Shown here piece by piece: positions 1-7,369 of a stretch of 64,000 nt of DNA. The stretch's first letter is position 1. Every line of letters begins with the position of its first letter. The stretch comes from Rheinheimera sp. 4Y26 (GTDB lineage: Bacteria; Pseudomonadota; Gammaproteobacteria; Enterobacterales; Alteromonadaceae). Made by a program: the position numbers and the translations under genes. The DNA is taken from contig NZ_JAOBWS010000004.1 in NCBI RefSeq assembly GCF_025245835.1, forward strand, positions 186,001 to 250,000, read 5' to 3'. The notes beneath the pieces were generated by a model. It did not search any database, was not told the origin of the DNA, and saw only the letters and a program-made list of their open reading frames with translations.

Positions 1-1524
1 GCCGTTACCGGCTGCTGCCAACACCATCCTTGCCAGTTTAGGGTCGACCGGCAGGCGGCTGAGCTGCTGACCAAGCGGCGATAATGTCAGTTTACCCTGC
101 TGTGCAGTTTTAAGAGCTCCCAGCTCTTCGAGTAAACGAATACCGTCGTTAATAAAACGACTGTCCGGCTTTTGTAAAAACGGAAACTGCTGAATATCAC
201 CAAGCCCAAGCGCCAGCATTTGCAAAATAACGGACGCCAGGTTGGTGCGCAGAATTTCCGGATCGGTAAACTCAGGCCGGCCTAAAAAGTCTTCTTCACT
301 GTAAAGGCGGATACAAATACCGGCCGCCACCCGGCCACAACGGCCTTTACGCTGATTGGCGCTGGCCTGACTGATAGCTTCAATAGGCAACTGCTGCACT
401 TTGGAGCGGTAGCTGTAGCGCGATAACCGTGCTGTGCCCGGGTCTATCACATAACGAATGCCAGGCACTGTCAGCGAGGTTTCAGCCACGTTGGTGGCCA
501 GCACAATACGCCGGCCGGCGTGACTTTGGAAAATACGGTTTTGCTCAGTGGCGCTTAACCTGGCGTACAACGGCAACACTTCGGTGTGCGGTAGTTTCAG
601 CTTTTCCAGCGCGTCGGCAGTGTCGCGGATTTCACGTTCACCGTTTAAAAAAATCAGAATATCGCCTGGCGGTTCGCGGTACAGCTCTTCTACGGCATCA
701 AAAATGGCCTGCAGCTGATCGGCATCTTTGTCATCGTTATCCACCGGCGCTCTGTATCTGACTTCCACCGGATAAGTCCGGCCCGATACTTCAATCACAG
801 GGGCGTTGTTAAAGTGTTTGGAGAAACGCTGTGGGTCAATAGTGGCCGAGGTAATGATCAGTTTTAAATCGGGGCGGCGCGGCAACAGCTGCTTTAAATA
901 CCCCAGCAGAAAGTCGATATTCAGGCTACGTTCGTGCGCTTCGTCGATGATGATGGTGTCGTATTGATTTAAAAATCTGTCCTGCTGAATTTCTGCCAGC
1001 AAAATACCGTCTGTCATCAGCTTGATATGTGAAAGTGGCGAGCTGTGATCGCCAAACCGCACTTTATAACCAACCTGATCACCTAGCTGGCAGTTAAGCT
1101 CGTCGGCAAGGCGTTGTGCCACACTGCGCGCCGCTAAGCGTCTTGGCTGGGTATGACCAATAAAGCCTTCCACACCACGGCCAAGCTCCAGGCAAATTTT
1201 CGGCAGCTGCGTGGTTTTGCCCGAGCCTGTTTCGCCGGCGATAATCACCACCTGATGGGCTGCTATCGCAGCTTTAATATCGTCCCTCTTACCAACCACC
1301 GGCAGCTCGGCCGGATAACTGATATTAGGCACAGTGGCAAGGCGTCTTAATTTAAGCGCAGCAGAGCGGTCTATGTCTGCGGCAATTTTTTCCAGCACTT
1401 TTGGCAACGCATCGGCGGCGAGTTTTTCAGCGCCATGCAAACGCTTTTTCAGACCAAAACGGTCTTTTGGCATACAAGCGGCTAATTGGGAAAATAAAGC
1501 AGATACAGTTACAGCAGCAGTCAA
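1..1524 (-). CDS. hrpA: ATP-dependent RNA helicase HrpA (partial, N-terminal part)
   Basis: This is the first ~508 residues of HrpA, a DEAH-box RNA helicase; the rest lies beyond the left edge (E. coli HrpA is about 1300 residues). Motifs seen in order are Walker [10 protein letters not shown] (about 97-105), DEAH (194-197), SAT, and motif [11 protein letters not shown]. The KKRLHG segment near the N-terminus matches the family start. I chose TTG at 1524 because GAGGG (1532-1536) stands 7 nt upstream and because residues ahead of the internal ATG (1473) still align with E. coli HrpA. ATG 1473 is the alternative. It is read in the same direction as the CBS-domain gene upstream. The family is linked to mRNA processing and stalled-ribosome rescue in E. 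coli. Identity is very secure; the start is moderately so. Confidence 0.95.
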   Translation of the reverse strand, partial: MTAAVTVSALFSQLAACMPKDRFGLKKRLHGAEKLAADALPKVLEKIAADIDRSAALKLRRLATVPNISYPAELPVVGKRDDIKAAIAAHQVVIIAGETGSGKTTQLPKICLELGRGVEGFIGHTQPRRLAARSVAQRLADELNCQLGDQVGYKVRFGDHSSPLSHIKLMTDGILLAEIQQDRFLNQYDTIIIDEAHERSLNIDFLLGYLKQLLPRRPDLKLIITSATIDPQRFSKHFNNAPVIEVSGRTYPVEVRYRAPVDNDDKDADQLQAIFDAVEELYREPPGDILIFLNGEREIRDTADALEKLKLPHTEVLPLYARLSATEQNRIFQSHAGRRIVLATNVAETSLTVPGIRYVIDPGTARLSRYSYRSKVQQLPIEAISQASANQRKGRCGRVAAGICIRLYSEEDFLGRPEFTDPEILRTNLASVILQMLALGLGDIQQFPFLQKPDSRFINDGIRLLEELGALKTAQQGKLTLSPLGQQLSRLPVDPKLARMVLAAAGNG

Positions 1525-1527
1525 AAC

Positions 1528-1553
1528 AACGCCCTCACGACAAAGAGGGCGTT
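1528..1553 (-). promoter_or_regulatory. Hairpin enclosing the hrpA ribosome binding site; terminator-like
   Basis: On the minus strand AACGCCCTC and GAGGGCGTT form a perfect 9-bp stem around an 8-nt loop. The stem is followed by GTTTT, which runs into the proposed TTG start. The 3' arm is the Shine-Dalgarno of hrpA. It can act as the terminator of the upstream CBS-domain gene and, in read-through RNA, would hide the hrpA SD. A weak promoter-like pair (TTGCCT 1573-1578, CATAAC 1551-1556, 16-nt spacer) would start RNA inside the hairpin and free the SD. Confidence 0.55.
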
Positions 1554-1655
1554 ATGCTAACAAGTTTTATCAAGGCAAATCCAGCAAACTCAGCCCCAGG
1601 CTGCAAGATAAGCGTTCAGCCAAAGCCGAAGTGCCGAAAAAGCAAACAACAGAGC

Positions 1656-2075
1656 TTAACTAACGGCACGATAATGCGAATGTAATTCTTGATCGATGGC
1701 CCTTAGTACGTCGGTGCGGCTAATGACGCCAAGCAATACACCATTATCATCCACCACAGGATAAATTTTTGGTTTAGCCCCCAGCATCTGCTGCGCTAAA
1801 TCAATAATGCCGGTATAAGGTTTAACCGTCAGCACTTCAGTACGCATCACGTCGCTGACATGGGCGCTGACCTGATCGTGATAAGACGACAACAACATCC
1901 GCGCCAGACAATCCTGCTCAGATAAAAAACCAACCACTTTATGATTTTTGTCAATTACAGGGCCACCTAACTGGCCGGATGCGGCCAGCCGGTCTACTGC
2001 AGTTTCTAGCGTCATGTCGGCAGCGAAAGTGACGGGATGGTGATTCATCTGGTCTGCCACTTTTAATAAGTTCAT
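1656..2075 (-). CDS. Tandem CBS-domain protein
   Basis: A 139-residue protein made almost entirely of two CBS domains (about residues 7-62 and 73-132), the Bateman module that binds adenine nucleotides and usually regulates a partner. The repeated pattern of a VxxxM-like opening, a GxxxVVDxxGxxxGxxSxxD core and a following helix is seen in both halves (VVGFLSEQD, LLGVISRTD). No enzyme domain is attached, so the partner is unknown. A strong SD (GAGGGGG) stands just before the ATG. The gene lies between the isoaspartyl peptidase and hrpA on the same strand. The call as a CBS protein is secure; its role cannot be told from sequence. Confidence 0.85.
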   Translation of the reverse strand: MNLLKVADQMNHHPVTFAADMTLETAVDRLAASGQLGGPVIDKNHKVVGFLSEQDCLARMLLSSYHDQVSAHVSDVMRTEVLTVKPYTGIIDLAQQMLGAKPKIYPVVDDNGVLLGVISRTDVLRAIDQELHSHYRAVS

Positions 2076-2102
2076 GCTTCCCCCTCAATTACAACACCAC
2101 TG

Positions 2103-2143
2103 GCTTTTTAACAGCAGCAATGATTGTGCTGCTGTTAAAAAGC
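2103..2143. repeat. Perfect 17-bp inverted repeat, 7-nt loop
   Basis: Arms 2103-2119 and 2127-2143 are exact reverse complements, with T5 in the left arm and A5 in the right arm. It lies after the isoaspartyl peptidase gene and before the CBS-domain gene. No T-tract follows the stem on either strand, so it is not a standard intrinsic terminator. It could be a transcript-end stabiliser, an RNase III site or an operator. Confidence 0.6.
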
Positions 2144-2171
2144 GTAGTGCATAATCGAAAGTTCAGCCTTG

Positions 2172-3218
2172 CTATTGTGACTTTTTCGCAAGGTCCTGAA
2201 AAATAGCTACTTCTGCCGGCTGACCTGCAGTTCGTTTTGCCCGGTACATACCTTCAGTATTAAATGGCCAACTGATATTACCTTTGTTATCCATCACTAT
2301 GACACCACCCGTGCCACCGGCTTTAACCAGCTCCTGATGGATCACCTGATGAGCTGCCTCTGCTGCACTGACTCCGCTATATTTCACCCTGGCACAAATA
2401 TCTGCAGCAACACGGTAACGGATAAAAAACTCACCATGGCCGGTGGCAGAGACGGCACAGCTTTGGTTATCGGCAAAATTACCGGCGCCAATAATAGGCG
2501 CATCCCCAATACGGCCATATCTTTTGGCGGTCATACCGCCTGTTGAAGTTGCAGCGGCCAGGTTACCGCTTTTATCAAGCGCCACAGCGCCCACTGTGCC
2601 CATATTCCAGGCTGGGTTCCAGCCCGGCAACAGACGAATTGAGGCCTGATGCGGGGTTTTGGGCTGCGCTTTTTCCATTGCTGCTTTGGCTTTGAGCAGT
2701 GCTTCATATCTGAATTGGGTATCAAAATGACGGTTATCCACCAGGGTTAAGCCCTGCAGTTTGGCAAACTCTTCAGCGCCTTTGCCGGATAACATCACAT
2801 GATCCGACTTTTCCATCACAGCCCGTGCCAATAACACCGGATTTTTCACTGTGGTGACACCGGCCACAGCCCCTGCCGCAAGATTGTCGCCACGCATAAT
2901 AGATGCATCCAGGTCATGGCCACCTTCATAGGTATACACTGCCCCTTTGCCTGCATTAAACAGTGGCGAGTCTTCCATCACCAACACCGCTTTTGTGACC
3001 GCATCAAGGCTGCTACCACCCTGTTCCAGCACCTGATAACCGGCATTCACCGCTTCGGTGAGCGCAGCTTCATAAGCTTGTTGCTGGGAAGCTGTCAGCG
3101 CTGCTTTGTTAATAGTGCCGGCACCGCCGTGGATCACAATGGCGTAAGGAGCTTTCGCCATTACACAGCTACTGACAGCTAGAGCAGTCAACGACAACAT
3201 CAAAGTACAAAAACGCAT
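2172..3218 (-). CDS. Periplasmic isoaspartyl peptidase / L-asparaginase (Ntn-hydrolase)
   Basis: A 348-residue plant-type asparaginase/isoaspartyl peptidase (Ntn-hydrolase, IaaA-like). It hydrolyses beta-aspartyl dipeptides and often asparagine after self-cleavage into two subunits. The core begins at YAIVIHGGAGT (about 25-35), and the autocleavage/nucleophile threonine is in NMGTVGAVALD, T208 by my count. TSTGGMTAKRYGRIGDAPIIGAG continues the conserved substrate pocket. The first ~22 residues are a typical Sec signal peptide ending in VMA, so the enzyme should be periplasmic; the Cys at 18 makes a lipoprotein less likely but possible. The substrate preference cannot be read from sequence. 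Confidence 0.92.
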   Translation of the reverse strand: MRFCTLMLSLTALAVSSCVMAKAPYAIVIHGGAGTINKAALTASQQQAYEAALTEAVNAGYQVLEQGGSSLDAVTKAVLVMEDSPLFNAGKGAVYTYEGGHDLDASIMRGDNLAAGAVAGVTTVKNPVLLARAVMEKSDHVMLSGKGAEEFAKLQGLTLVDNRHFDTQFRYEALLKAKAAMEKAQPKTPHQASIRLLPGWNPAWNMGTVGAVALDKSGNLAAATSTGGMTAKRYGRIGDAPIIGAGNFADNQSCAVSATGHGEFFIRYRVAADICARVKYSGVSAAEAAHQVIHQELVKAGGTGGVIVMDNKGNISWPFNTEGMYRAKRTAGQPAEVAIFQDLAKKSQ

Positions 3219-3409
3219 ATTTTCACCCGGGAATTGGTTATCAATAGCGCAGTGATACCCTGAACCCGTTCACAATTGCAATCGACGCACAAGCTGTTGC
3301 GGTCAATCAGCAAAAGCTTGCGTTAAATCAAAACAGTGCCTAACCAGGTTGTTAGCATGATGTCAGTACAACATCAACAGGCAGCCAGCCTGAATTAAGG
3401 GGTAAACAC

Positions 3410-3646
3410 ATGACATTAGAAAAACATAGTCTGGTGCAGGAGTTTCCGGAATATCGTGAACGTATTCATCAGTTAAAAACCACAGACCATCATTTTGCGC
3501 GATTATTTGCTGAGTACCACGATGTTGATCACGAAGTATTTCGAATTGAGCAAGGCACTGAAGTGAGCTCAGATGATTATCTGGAAGAGCGTAAAAAGCT
3601 GCGACTGAAATTAAAAGATGATTTATTTAGCGCGATTCAGAGCTAA
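3410..3646 (+). CDS. YdcH family protein (DUF465)
   Basis: A 78-residue, highly charged, helical protein of the YdcH/DUF465 family. The pattern HxLxxEFPEYxxxIxxLKxxDxxFxxLxxEYxxxDxxVxRIE at residues 5-48 is the family signature. Its function is not established. A good SD (AAGGGG) precedes the ATG, and a strong intrinsic terminator follows 50 bp after the stop, so it is probably a single-gene transcript. It is divergent from the isoaspartyl peptidase gene. Confidence 0.9.
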   Translation: MTLEKHSLVQEFPEYRERIHQLKTTDHHFARLFAEYHDVDHEVFRIEQGTEVSSDDYLEERKKLRLKLKDDLFSAIQS

Positions 3647-3696
3647 AGACCGGCGTTCGCAGTGGGAGCATCCTCCGCACTCTGGCCAGAAAAAGC

Positions 3697-3728
3697 AAAA
3701 GGCGTATAAAAACGCCTTTTACTTTTTT
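3697..3728 (+). terminator. Intrinsic terminator after the ydcH-like gene
   Basis: AAAAGGCGT and ACGCCTTTT form a 9-bp stem around a 6-nt loop, followed by a further T-rich tract (ACTTTTTT). It serves the plus-strand gene. The facing endA gene ends 52 bp beyond it. Confidence 0.85.
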
Positions 3729-3780
3729 GTGTTATGTCCGATGAAAGACTAATCCATACGTTTTTGCCAACAGACTTTTG

Positions 3781-4761
3781 CTAGTCACAATTTTTTGCTT
3801 TACGAAATCCAGCAGCAAGCGCTTGTTGTTCGTCACTAAACCACCGCTGATTTTTGGCGCTGACCTGGCTAAAACCGGGGCAAGTGGACAAGTGGTAAAT
3901 TTTGCTGTTCTGATTCCCAAGTACCTGACGCTGAATATCCAGATTGCCCTGCAAGCTATCCTCTGCAACCTGCTGTGTTAGCGCTGAACCTGTCGTGTTT
4001 GCTTGGTGCTGAGTCGAGAACTCAGGCGGCAAACCATAGCCTGTTGGCTGATAACCCGGCAGCCAGTTGCGGGCGCCGGTCACAAAATAATTCGGATGCC
4101 CCATGTGCTGGGCAATCCGGCGGTTGATAAGTAGCTCTCTATCATCCACAGGGTCTTCTTGATGCCAGCTGATCAATAACTGCTGCTGCGCTTTTGACAG
4201 ATTGAGCTTGTATTTATCCGCCATATAAAAATAAATCCGCGCTATATCACCGCGCACTTCCGAACGTGGCTCTGCCAGCTGGCGTTTAAAATCGACTTTA
4301 AATGGACAATCGCCGTACTGTGACGCTTGCGAAGGCAATAGCGCAAAAGCGAAATTGGCCCTGTCGCCATTTACTTCGCCAATAGCCGGTTTTAAGTTAA
4401 ATAAATCCGCTTCCATCAGACGGAACTGCTGATCTGACTGTTGGCACTGATCGCGTCCGCCTTGCTGCCAGCAGCTCAGGCTTTTACCAAAATGATGGGC
4501 AGGCACCACATGCTCCCATTCAATCCGGCTGGCCCTTGGGCCGTTTTTTCTGACCTCGTAACCACAGGCTTTTAAATCCGGTATACCTTTGCCACCTTGC
4601 CAGCGCAGCGGACAAGCACAATAAAAGGTTTCAGTTTCATCGGCATAAATGCGCTGGGCTATTTTTTTTGCTTCGCTAAAATCATCAGGGGCGGCCATTA
4701 AGGGTGCACAGAGCATCAAACCAAATACAACAAAGCATAACCGCAACAACATAATACCCAC
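3781..4761 (-). CDS. endA: Endonuclease I family secreted nuclease with C-terminal Cys-motif extension
   Basis: A 326-residue relative of E. coli endonuclease I (EndA, 235 residues), a periplasmic or secreted DNase of the beta-beta-alpha-metal type. The first ~23 residues are a signal peptide. The catalytic motif IEWEHVVPAHHFG lies at 80-92, with the supporting Asn/Arg region NLKPAIGEVNGDRAN near 122-136. Beyond the nuclease domain an extra ~85 residues end in a small module, KIYHLSTCPGF to KAKNC (about 288-325). It resembles the short Cys/His modules (Ada-like or sunset type) found at the ends of other secreted nucleases. It is divergent from sbcB. An alternative start is Met4 (4752). Confidence 0.9.
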   Translation of the reverse strand: MGIMLLRLCFVVFGLMLCAPLMAAPDDFSEAKKIAQRIYADETETFYCACPLRWQGGKGIPDLKACGYEVRKNGPRASRIEWEHVVPAHHFGKSLSCWQQGGRDQCQQSDQQFRLMEADLFNLKPAIGEVNGDRANFAFALLPSQASQYGDCPFKVDFKRQLAEPRSEVRGDIARIYFYMADKYKLNLSKAQQQLLISWHQEDPVDDRELLINRRIAQHMGHPNYFVTGARNWLPGYQPTGYGLPPEFSTQHQANTTGSALTQQVAEDSLQGNLDIQRQVLGNQNSKIYHLSTCPGFSQVSAKNQRWFSDEQQALAAGFRKAKNCD

Positions 4762-4850
4762 TCTTGTTCAATCACAGACGACAGTGTCTTGCTAAAAAGC
4801 CCCGTATTATGCCACAGCAGCACCGGGTCAACAAAATCAAGGCATTGCAT

Positions 4851-4878
4851 TTGCGACTGCGGCACTTTGCCTTATACT
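4851..4878 (+). promoter_or_regulatory. Candidate sigma-70 promoter of sbcB
   Basis: TTGCGA (4851-4856) and TATACT (4873-4878) are separated by 16 nt. Transcription would begin near 4885, inside the longer ATG-started open frame. This supports the TTG at 4911 as the true sbcB start. Confidence 0.55.
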
Positions 4879-4910
4879 GCCGCCAGTTTTGCCTGTTACC
4901 GGGGTGTATT

Positions 4911-6338
4911 TTGCCAGCTACTTTTTATTTTCACGATTATGAAACCTGGGGCGCGGATCCAAAAAAAGACCGGCCGGCGCAGTTTGCCGGTATTCGTACC
5001 GATCTTGAGCTAACCCCCTGTGCAGAACCACAAATGTGGTATTGCCAGCTGGCACCAGACTATTTACCCCATCCGGTAGCCGCGCTCATTACCGGTATCA
5101 GCCCGCAGCTCTGTCAGAAAAAAGGCCTGCCGGAAGTCCGCTTTATGCAGCACATTCTCACTGAATTCAGCACTGCCGAAACCTGTGTGGTGGGTTATAA
5201 CAACCTGCGGTTTGATGACGAAGTCACGCGTTACAGTTTATGGCGTAACTTTTATGATCCCTACGGCCGTGAATGGCAACAGGGAAACAGCCGCTGGGAT
5301 CTGATTGATGTGGTGCGCGCCTGTTACGCATTGCGACCAGACGGCATCAACTGGCCAATGCATGACAACGGCAGTCCGAGTTTCCGGCTCGAGGATTTAA
5401 CCAAAGCCAATGGTCTGGCGCACGAGCAGGCACACGATGCGTTAAGTGACGTTTACGCCACTATTGCCATAGCGCGGCTTATAAAAGAAAAACAGCCAAA
5501 ACTGTTCCAGTATTTGTATGAACTTCGCAAAAAAACACAGGTACAGGCGCTGATTGATGTGGCGGCCATCATGCCGCTGGTGCATGTTTCGTCCAAATTT
5601 CCGGCCTTGCAGGGGTGTTGCAGCTGGATAGTGCCGTTGGCTTATCATCCAAATAATAAAAATGCGGTGATTTGTTTTAATCTGCAGGCAGACCCAAGAC
5701 CGCTGTTGGAATTGCCTGTAGCCGAGTTGCATCAACTGCTGTATCGCAAAACAGCAGATCTGGCACCAGATGAGCAGCGCCTTGGGTTAAAACTGGTACA
5801 TCTGAATAAATGCCCTGTGCTTGCCAACGCCAAAACCTTATCTGAGCAAAGAGCGGCTGAACTTGGTATCGACCGGGCTGCTTGTCTTGCGCATCTGGAA
5901 TGGTTGCGCCAGCACCGGCAACTTCAACAAAAAGTTGTGGAAATTTATCAGCTCGAAAGCGACTTTAAAGCAGAAACCAACCCTGATTACGCCCTCTATC
6001 AGGGTTTTTGCAGCGATCAGGACAAACAACTGATGCTATACCTGCATCAGCTGAGCCCGGAGCAGCTGGCGGTCACCCCACTGTTGTTTCAGGACGACAG
6101 GCTTAATCAGTTATTGTTCAGATTCCGGGCAAGGAATTATCCACACAGTCTGAACTATGACGAACTGCAAAAATGGCAGCGTTATTGTCACGACAAGTTA
6201 ACTTTGGGTCTGGATAATCCGCCGTTAACGCTGGAAGAATTTACCATAGCGCTGGAAAATGCGGTTGAGCAGCATCAGGGCAACGAGAAAAAACTGCAAC
6301 TGCTGCAGGCGCTGTATCGTTTTGTTGCTGCTGGTTAG
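4911..6338 (+). CDS. sbcB: Exodeoxyribonuclease I (SbcB)
   Basis: A 475-residue exonuclease I, the same length as the E. coli enzyme, which degrades single-stranded DNA 3' to 5' in recombination and mismatch repair. DEDDh residues are seen in FHDYETWG (near the N-terminus), YNNLRFDDE, NSRWDL and HDALSDVYAT. The exonuclease domain is followed by the SH3-like and C-terminal helical parts (KLVHLNKCPVLA and the RARNYPHSLNYDE region). I chose TTG at 4911: GGGG (4901-4904) sits 6 nt upstream and the protein then starts where E. coli SbcB aligns. The open frame extends back to 4764, but that extension has no family resemblance and overlaps the likely promoter. Confidence 0.95.
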   Translation: MPATFYFHDYETWGADPKKDRPAQFAGIRTDLELTPCAEPQMWYCQLAPDYLPHPVAALITGISPQLCQKKGLPEVRFMQHILTEFSTAETCVVGYNNLRFDDEVTRYSLWRNFYDPYGREWQQGNSRWDLIDVVRACYALRPDGINWPMHDNGSPSFRLEDLTKANGLAHEQAHDALSDVYATIAIARLIKEKQPKLFQYLYELRKKTQVQALIDVAAIMPLVHVSSKFPALQGCCSWIVPLAYHPNNKNAVICFNLQADPRPLLELPVAELHQLLYRKTADLAPDEQRLGLKLVHLNKCPVLANAKTLSEQRAAELGIDRAACLAHLEWLRQHRQLQQKVVEIYQLESDFKAETNPDYALYQGFCSDQDKQLMLYLHQLSPEQLAVTPLLFQDDRLNQLLFRFRARNYPHSLNYDELQKWQRYCHDKLTLGLDNPPLTLEEFTIALENAVEQHQGNEKKLQLLQALYRFVAAG

Positions 6339-6418
6339 GGAATCTAACAGCGTTCAACTGGACTCAGACGCAGATCAGGCGTACGATAACTGTCAATTCA
6401 GTTTACAAAGATAATGTT

Positions 6419-6442
6419 TTTTTTGCCGGAGTTGGCAAAAAA
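6419..6442. repeat. Inverted repeat with T-rich and A-rich arms
   Basis: TTTTTTGCC and GGCAAAAAA form a perfect 9-bp stem around GGAGTT, between sbcB and the next cassette. The T-tract is in the 5' arm, the reverse of an intrinsic terminator, so an operator or upstream promoter element is as likely. It lies 22 bp upstream of the TATAAT at 6465. Confidence 0.45.
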
Positions 6443-6464
6443 CCTATATGCGACAACAGCATAA

Positions 6465-6470
6465 TATAAT
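6465..6470 (+). promoter_or_regulatory. Candidate -10 element for the kinase/PqqD-like cassette
   Basis: A perfect TATAAT stands 47 bp upstream of the ATG at 6517. No good -35 is found at 16-18 bp. A TTGGCA (6432-6437) is 27 bp away, too far. The promoter may therefore need an activator or a non-standard sigma factor. Confidence 0.4.
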
Positions 6471-6516
6471 GGCATGAATTATGCTTGATTCAGTGCTGTT
6501 GTATCAGGAGGAAGTT

Positions 6517-7113
6517 ATGCAAGAGCAACCCGAAAACAAGTCAATCGAATCAACCGTTTCTCCGGTCTCTGCGCATGCCACAGGATCTGGCAAGTCGCGT
6601 CGCCAGTTTTTGACTAAAGCAACTGCAGGTTTAGTGATTGCAAGTCTGCCGGCGCGCTCAGTCTGGGCCAGTGGTGGCGGTGTTGCTCAGTCTATTGTTG
6701 CATCAGGTCATGGTTCCGACTTTGCAGGTGGTGATCCTATTGAGTTGTTATCACCAGGCTATTGGTCAAACCACGAGTTGCATCAGCATAAATACAATTT
6801 TTATAATATTTTCGGTGGTCGCGCCTTCACCAAGAGCGGTTTTCCATCTCTTAAAACCGGCCTGACTTTTGGTGATATTCTGGTTGGCGATCCTAAATTT
6901 AAAGGTTGTGGTAACTGTAACTTCCATATGGTCGGCATCTATCTGAACGCAATTAACCATGGTAAGTTTGGTATTAACTACCCTATCATTGGTTTTGGTC
7001 AGCCATTTGCGACCGCCAGTGACTTTGCCAAATATCTTTACAACAAAGCTTTGCTTGATCCAAATGGTGTTGGCAGCGAACTGAGTTCAATTATTGACAA
7101 TTACCACGCTTAA
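6517..7113 (+). CDS. Tat-signal secreted protein with GYWSNH motif; probable substrate of the adjacent modification genes
   Basis: A 198-residue protein of unknown function. Residues 1-26 are polar. SRRQFLTKATAG (27-38) is a twin-arginine motif followed by a hydrophobic stretch and a possible cleavage site at VWA (49-51). The mature part is Gly/Asn/aromatic-rich and contains LLSPGYWSNHE (77-87), resembling the SPGYWKNH motif of some secreted proteins, a CGNC pair (131-134) and a C-terminus of ELSSIIDNYHA. I chose ATG 6517 because AGGAGG stands 6-8 nt upstream; an in-frame ATG at 6481 lacks an SD. It is first in a tight four-gene run with a PqqD-like protein, an HprK-like kinase and a nucleotidyltransferase, which suggests that it is their substrate. 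That role is inference. Confidence 0.75.
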   Translation: MQEQPENKSIESTVSPVSAHATGSGKSRRQFLTKATAGLVIASLPARSVWASGGGVAQSIVASGHGSDFAGGDPIELLSPGYWSNHELHQHKYNFYNIFGGRAFTKSGFPSLKTGLTFGDILVGDPKFKGCGNCNFHMVGIYLNAINHGKFGINYPIIGFGQPFATASDFAKYLYNKALLDPNGVGSELSSIIDNYHA

Positions 7114-7129
7114 TCCTTAGTTGTCTGTA

Positions 7130-7369
7130 ATGACAGAGTGGTTGGGGTCAGCAGTCGTTGTTCATCATTTTGCCGATAATTCCGGCACTGTTTTTTTCCA
7201 TTTATACAGCGGCGAAACTTTAGCTTTAAGTTTGCCGCTTGTTGTTATTGCCCGGCAACTGCCAGATGCCAACTCCGAATTAAGACAAAATCCACTGGTT
7301 ATGCAGCGCCTGAAGCTGTTTCTGTCAGAAACGGCGTTGAATTCCCTGAGTACTGCCGATGACATTTGA
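7130..7369 (+). CDS. PqqD-like peptide chaperone (HPr-rel-A system type)
   Basis: A 79-residue protein resembling the PqqD family, whose winged-helix fold (RiPP recognition element) binds the leader of a peptide substrate and presents it to a modifying enzyme. Seen here are a beta-rich N-terminal half (AVVVHHFADNSGTVFFHLYSGETLAL) and a helical C-terminal half, as in PqqD. I recall this size and context as the PqqD-type member of the HPr-rel-A gene set. ATG 7130 is favoured over TTG 7121, which lies only 8 nt after the upstream stop. Its end overlaps the kinase gene by 11 nt. Similarity is weak enough that a profile search is needed for a firm call. Confidence 0.65.
   Translation: MTEWLGSAVVVHHFADNSGTVFFHLYSGETLALSLPLVVIARQLPDANSELRQNPLVMQRLKLFLSETALNSLSTADDI

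Noticed and set aside
4764-4910. N-terminal extension of SbcB from ATG 4764
   Set aside because: No similarity to the family, the likely promoter lies inside it, and TTG 4911 with GGGG gives the normal length.
6419-6442. Inverted repeat before the cassette as the sbcB terminator
   Set aside because: The T-tract lies in the 5' arm and A follows the stem, the reverse of an intrinsic terminator.
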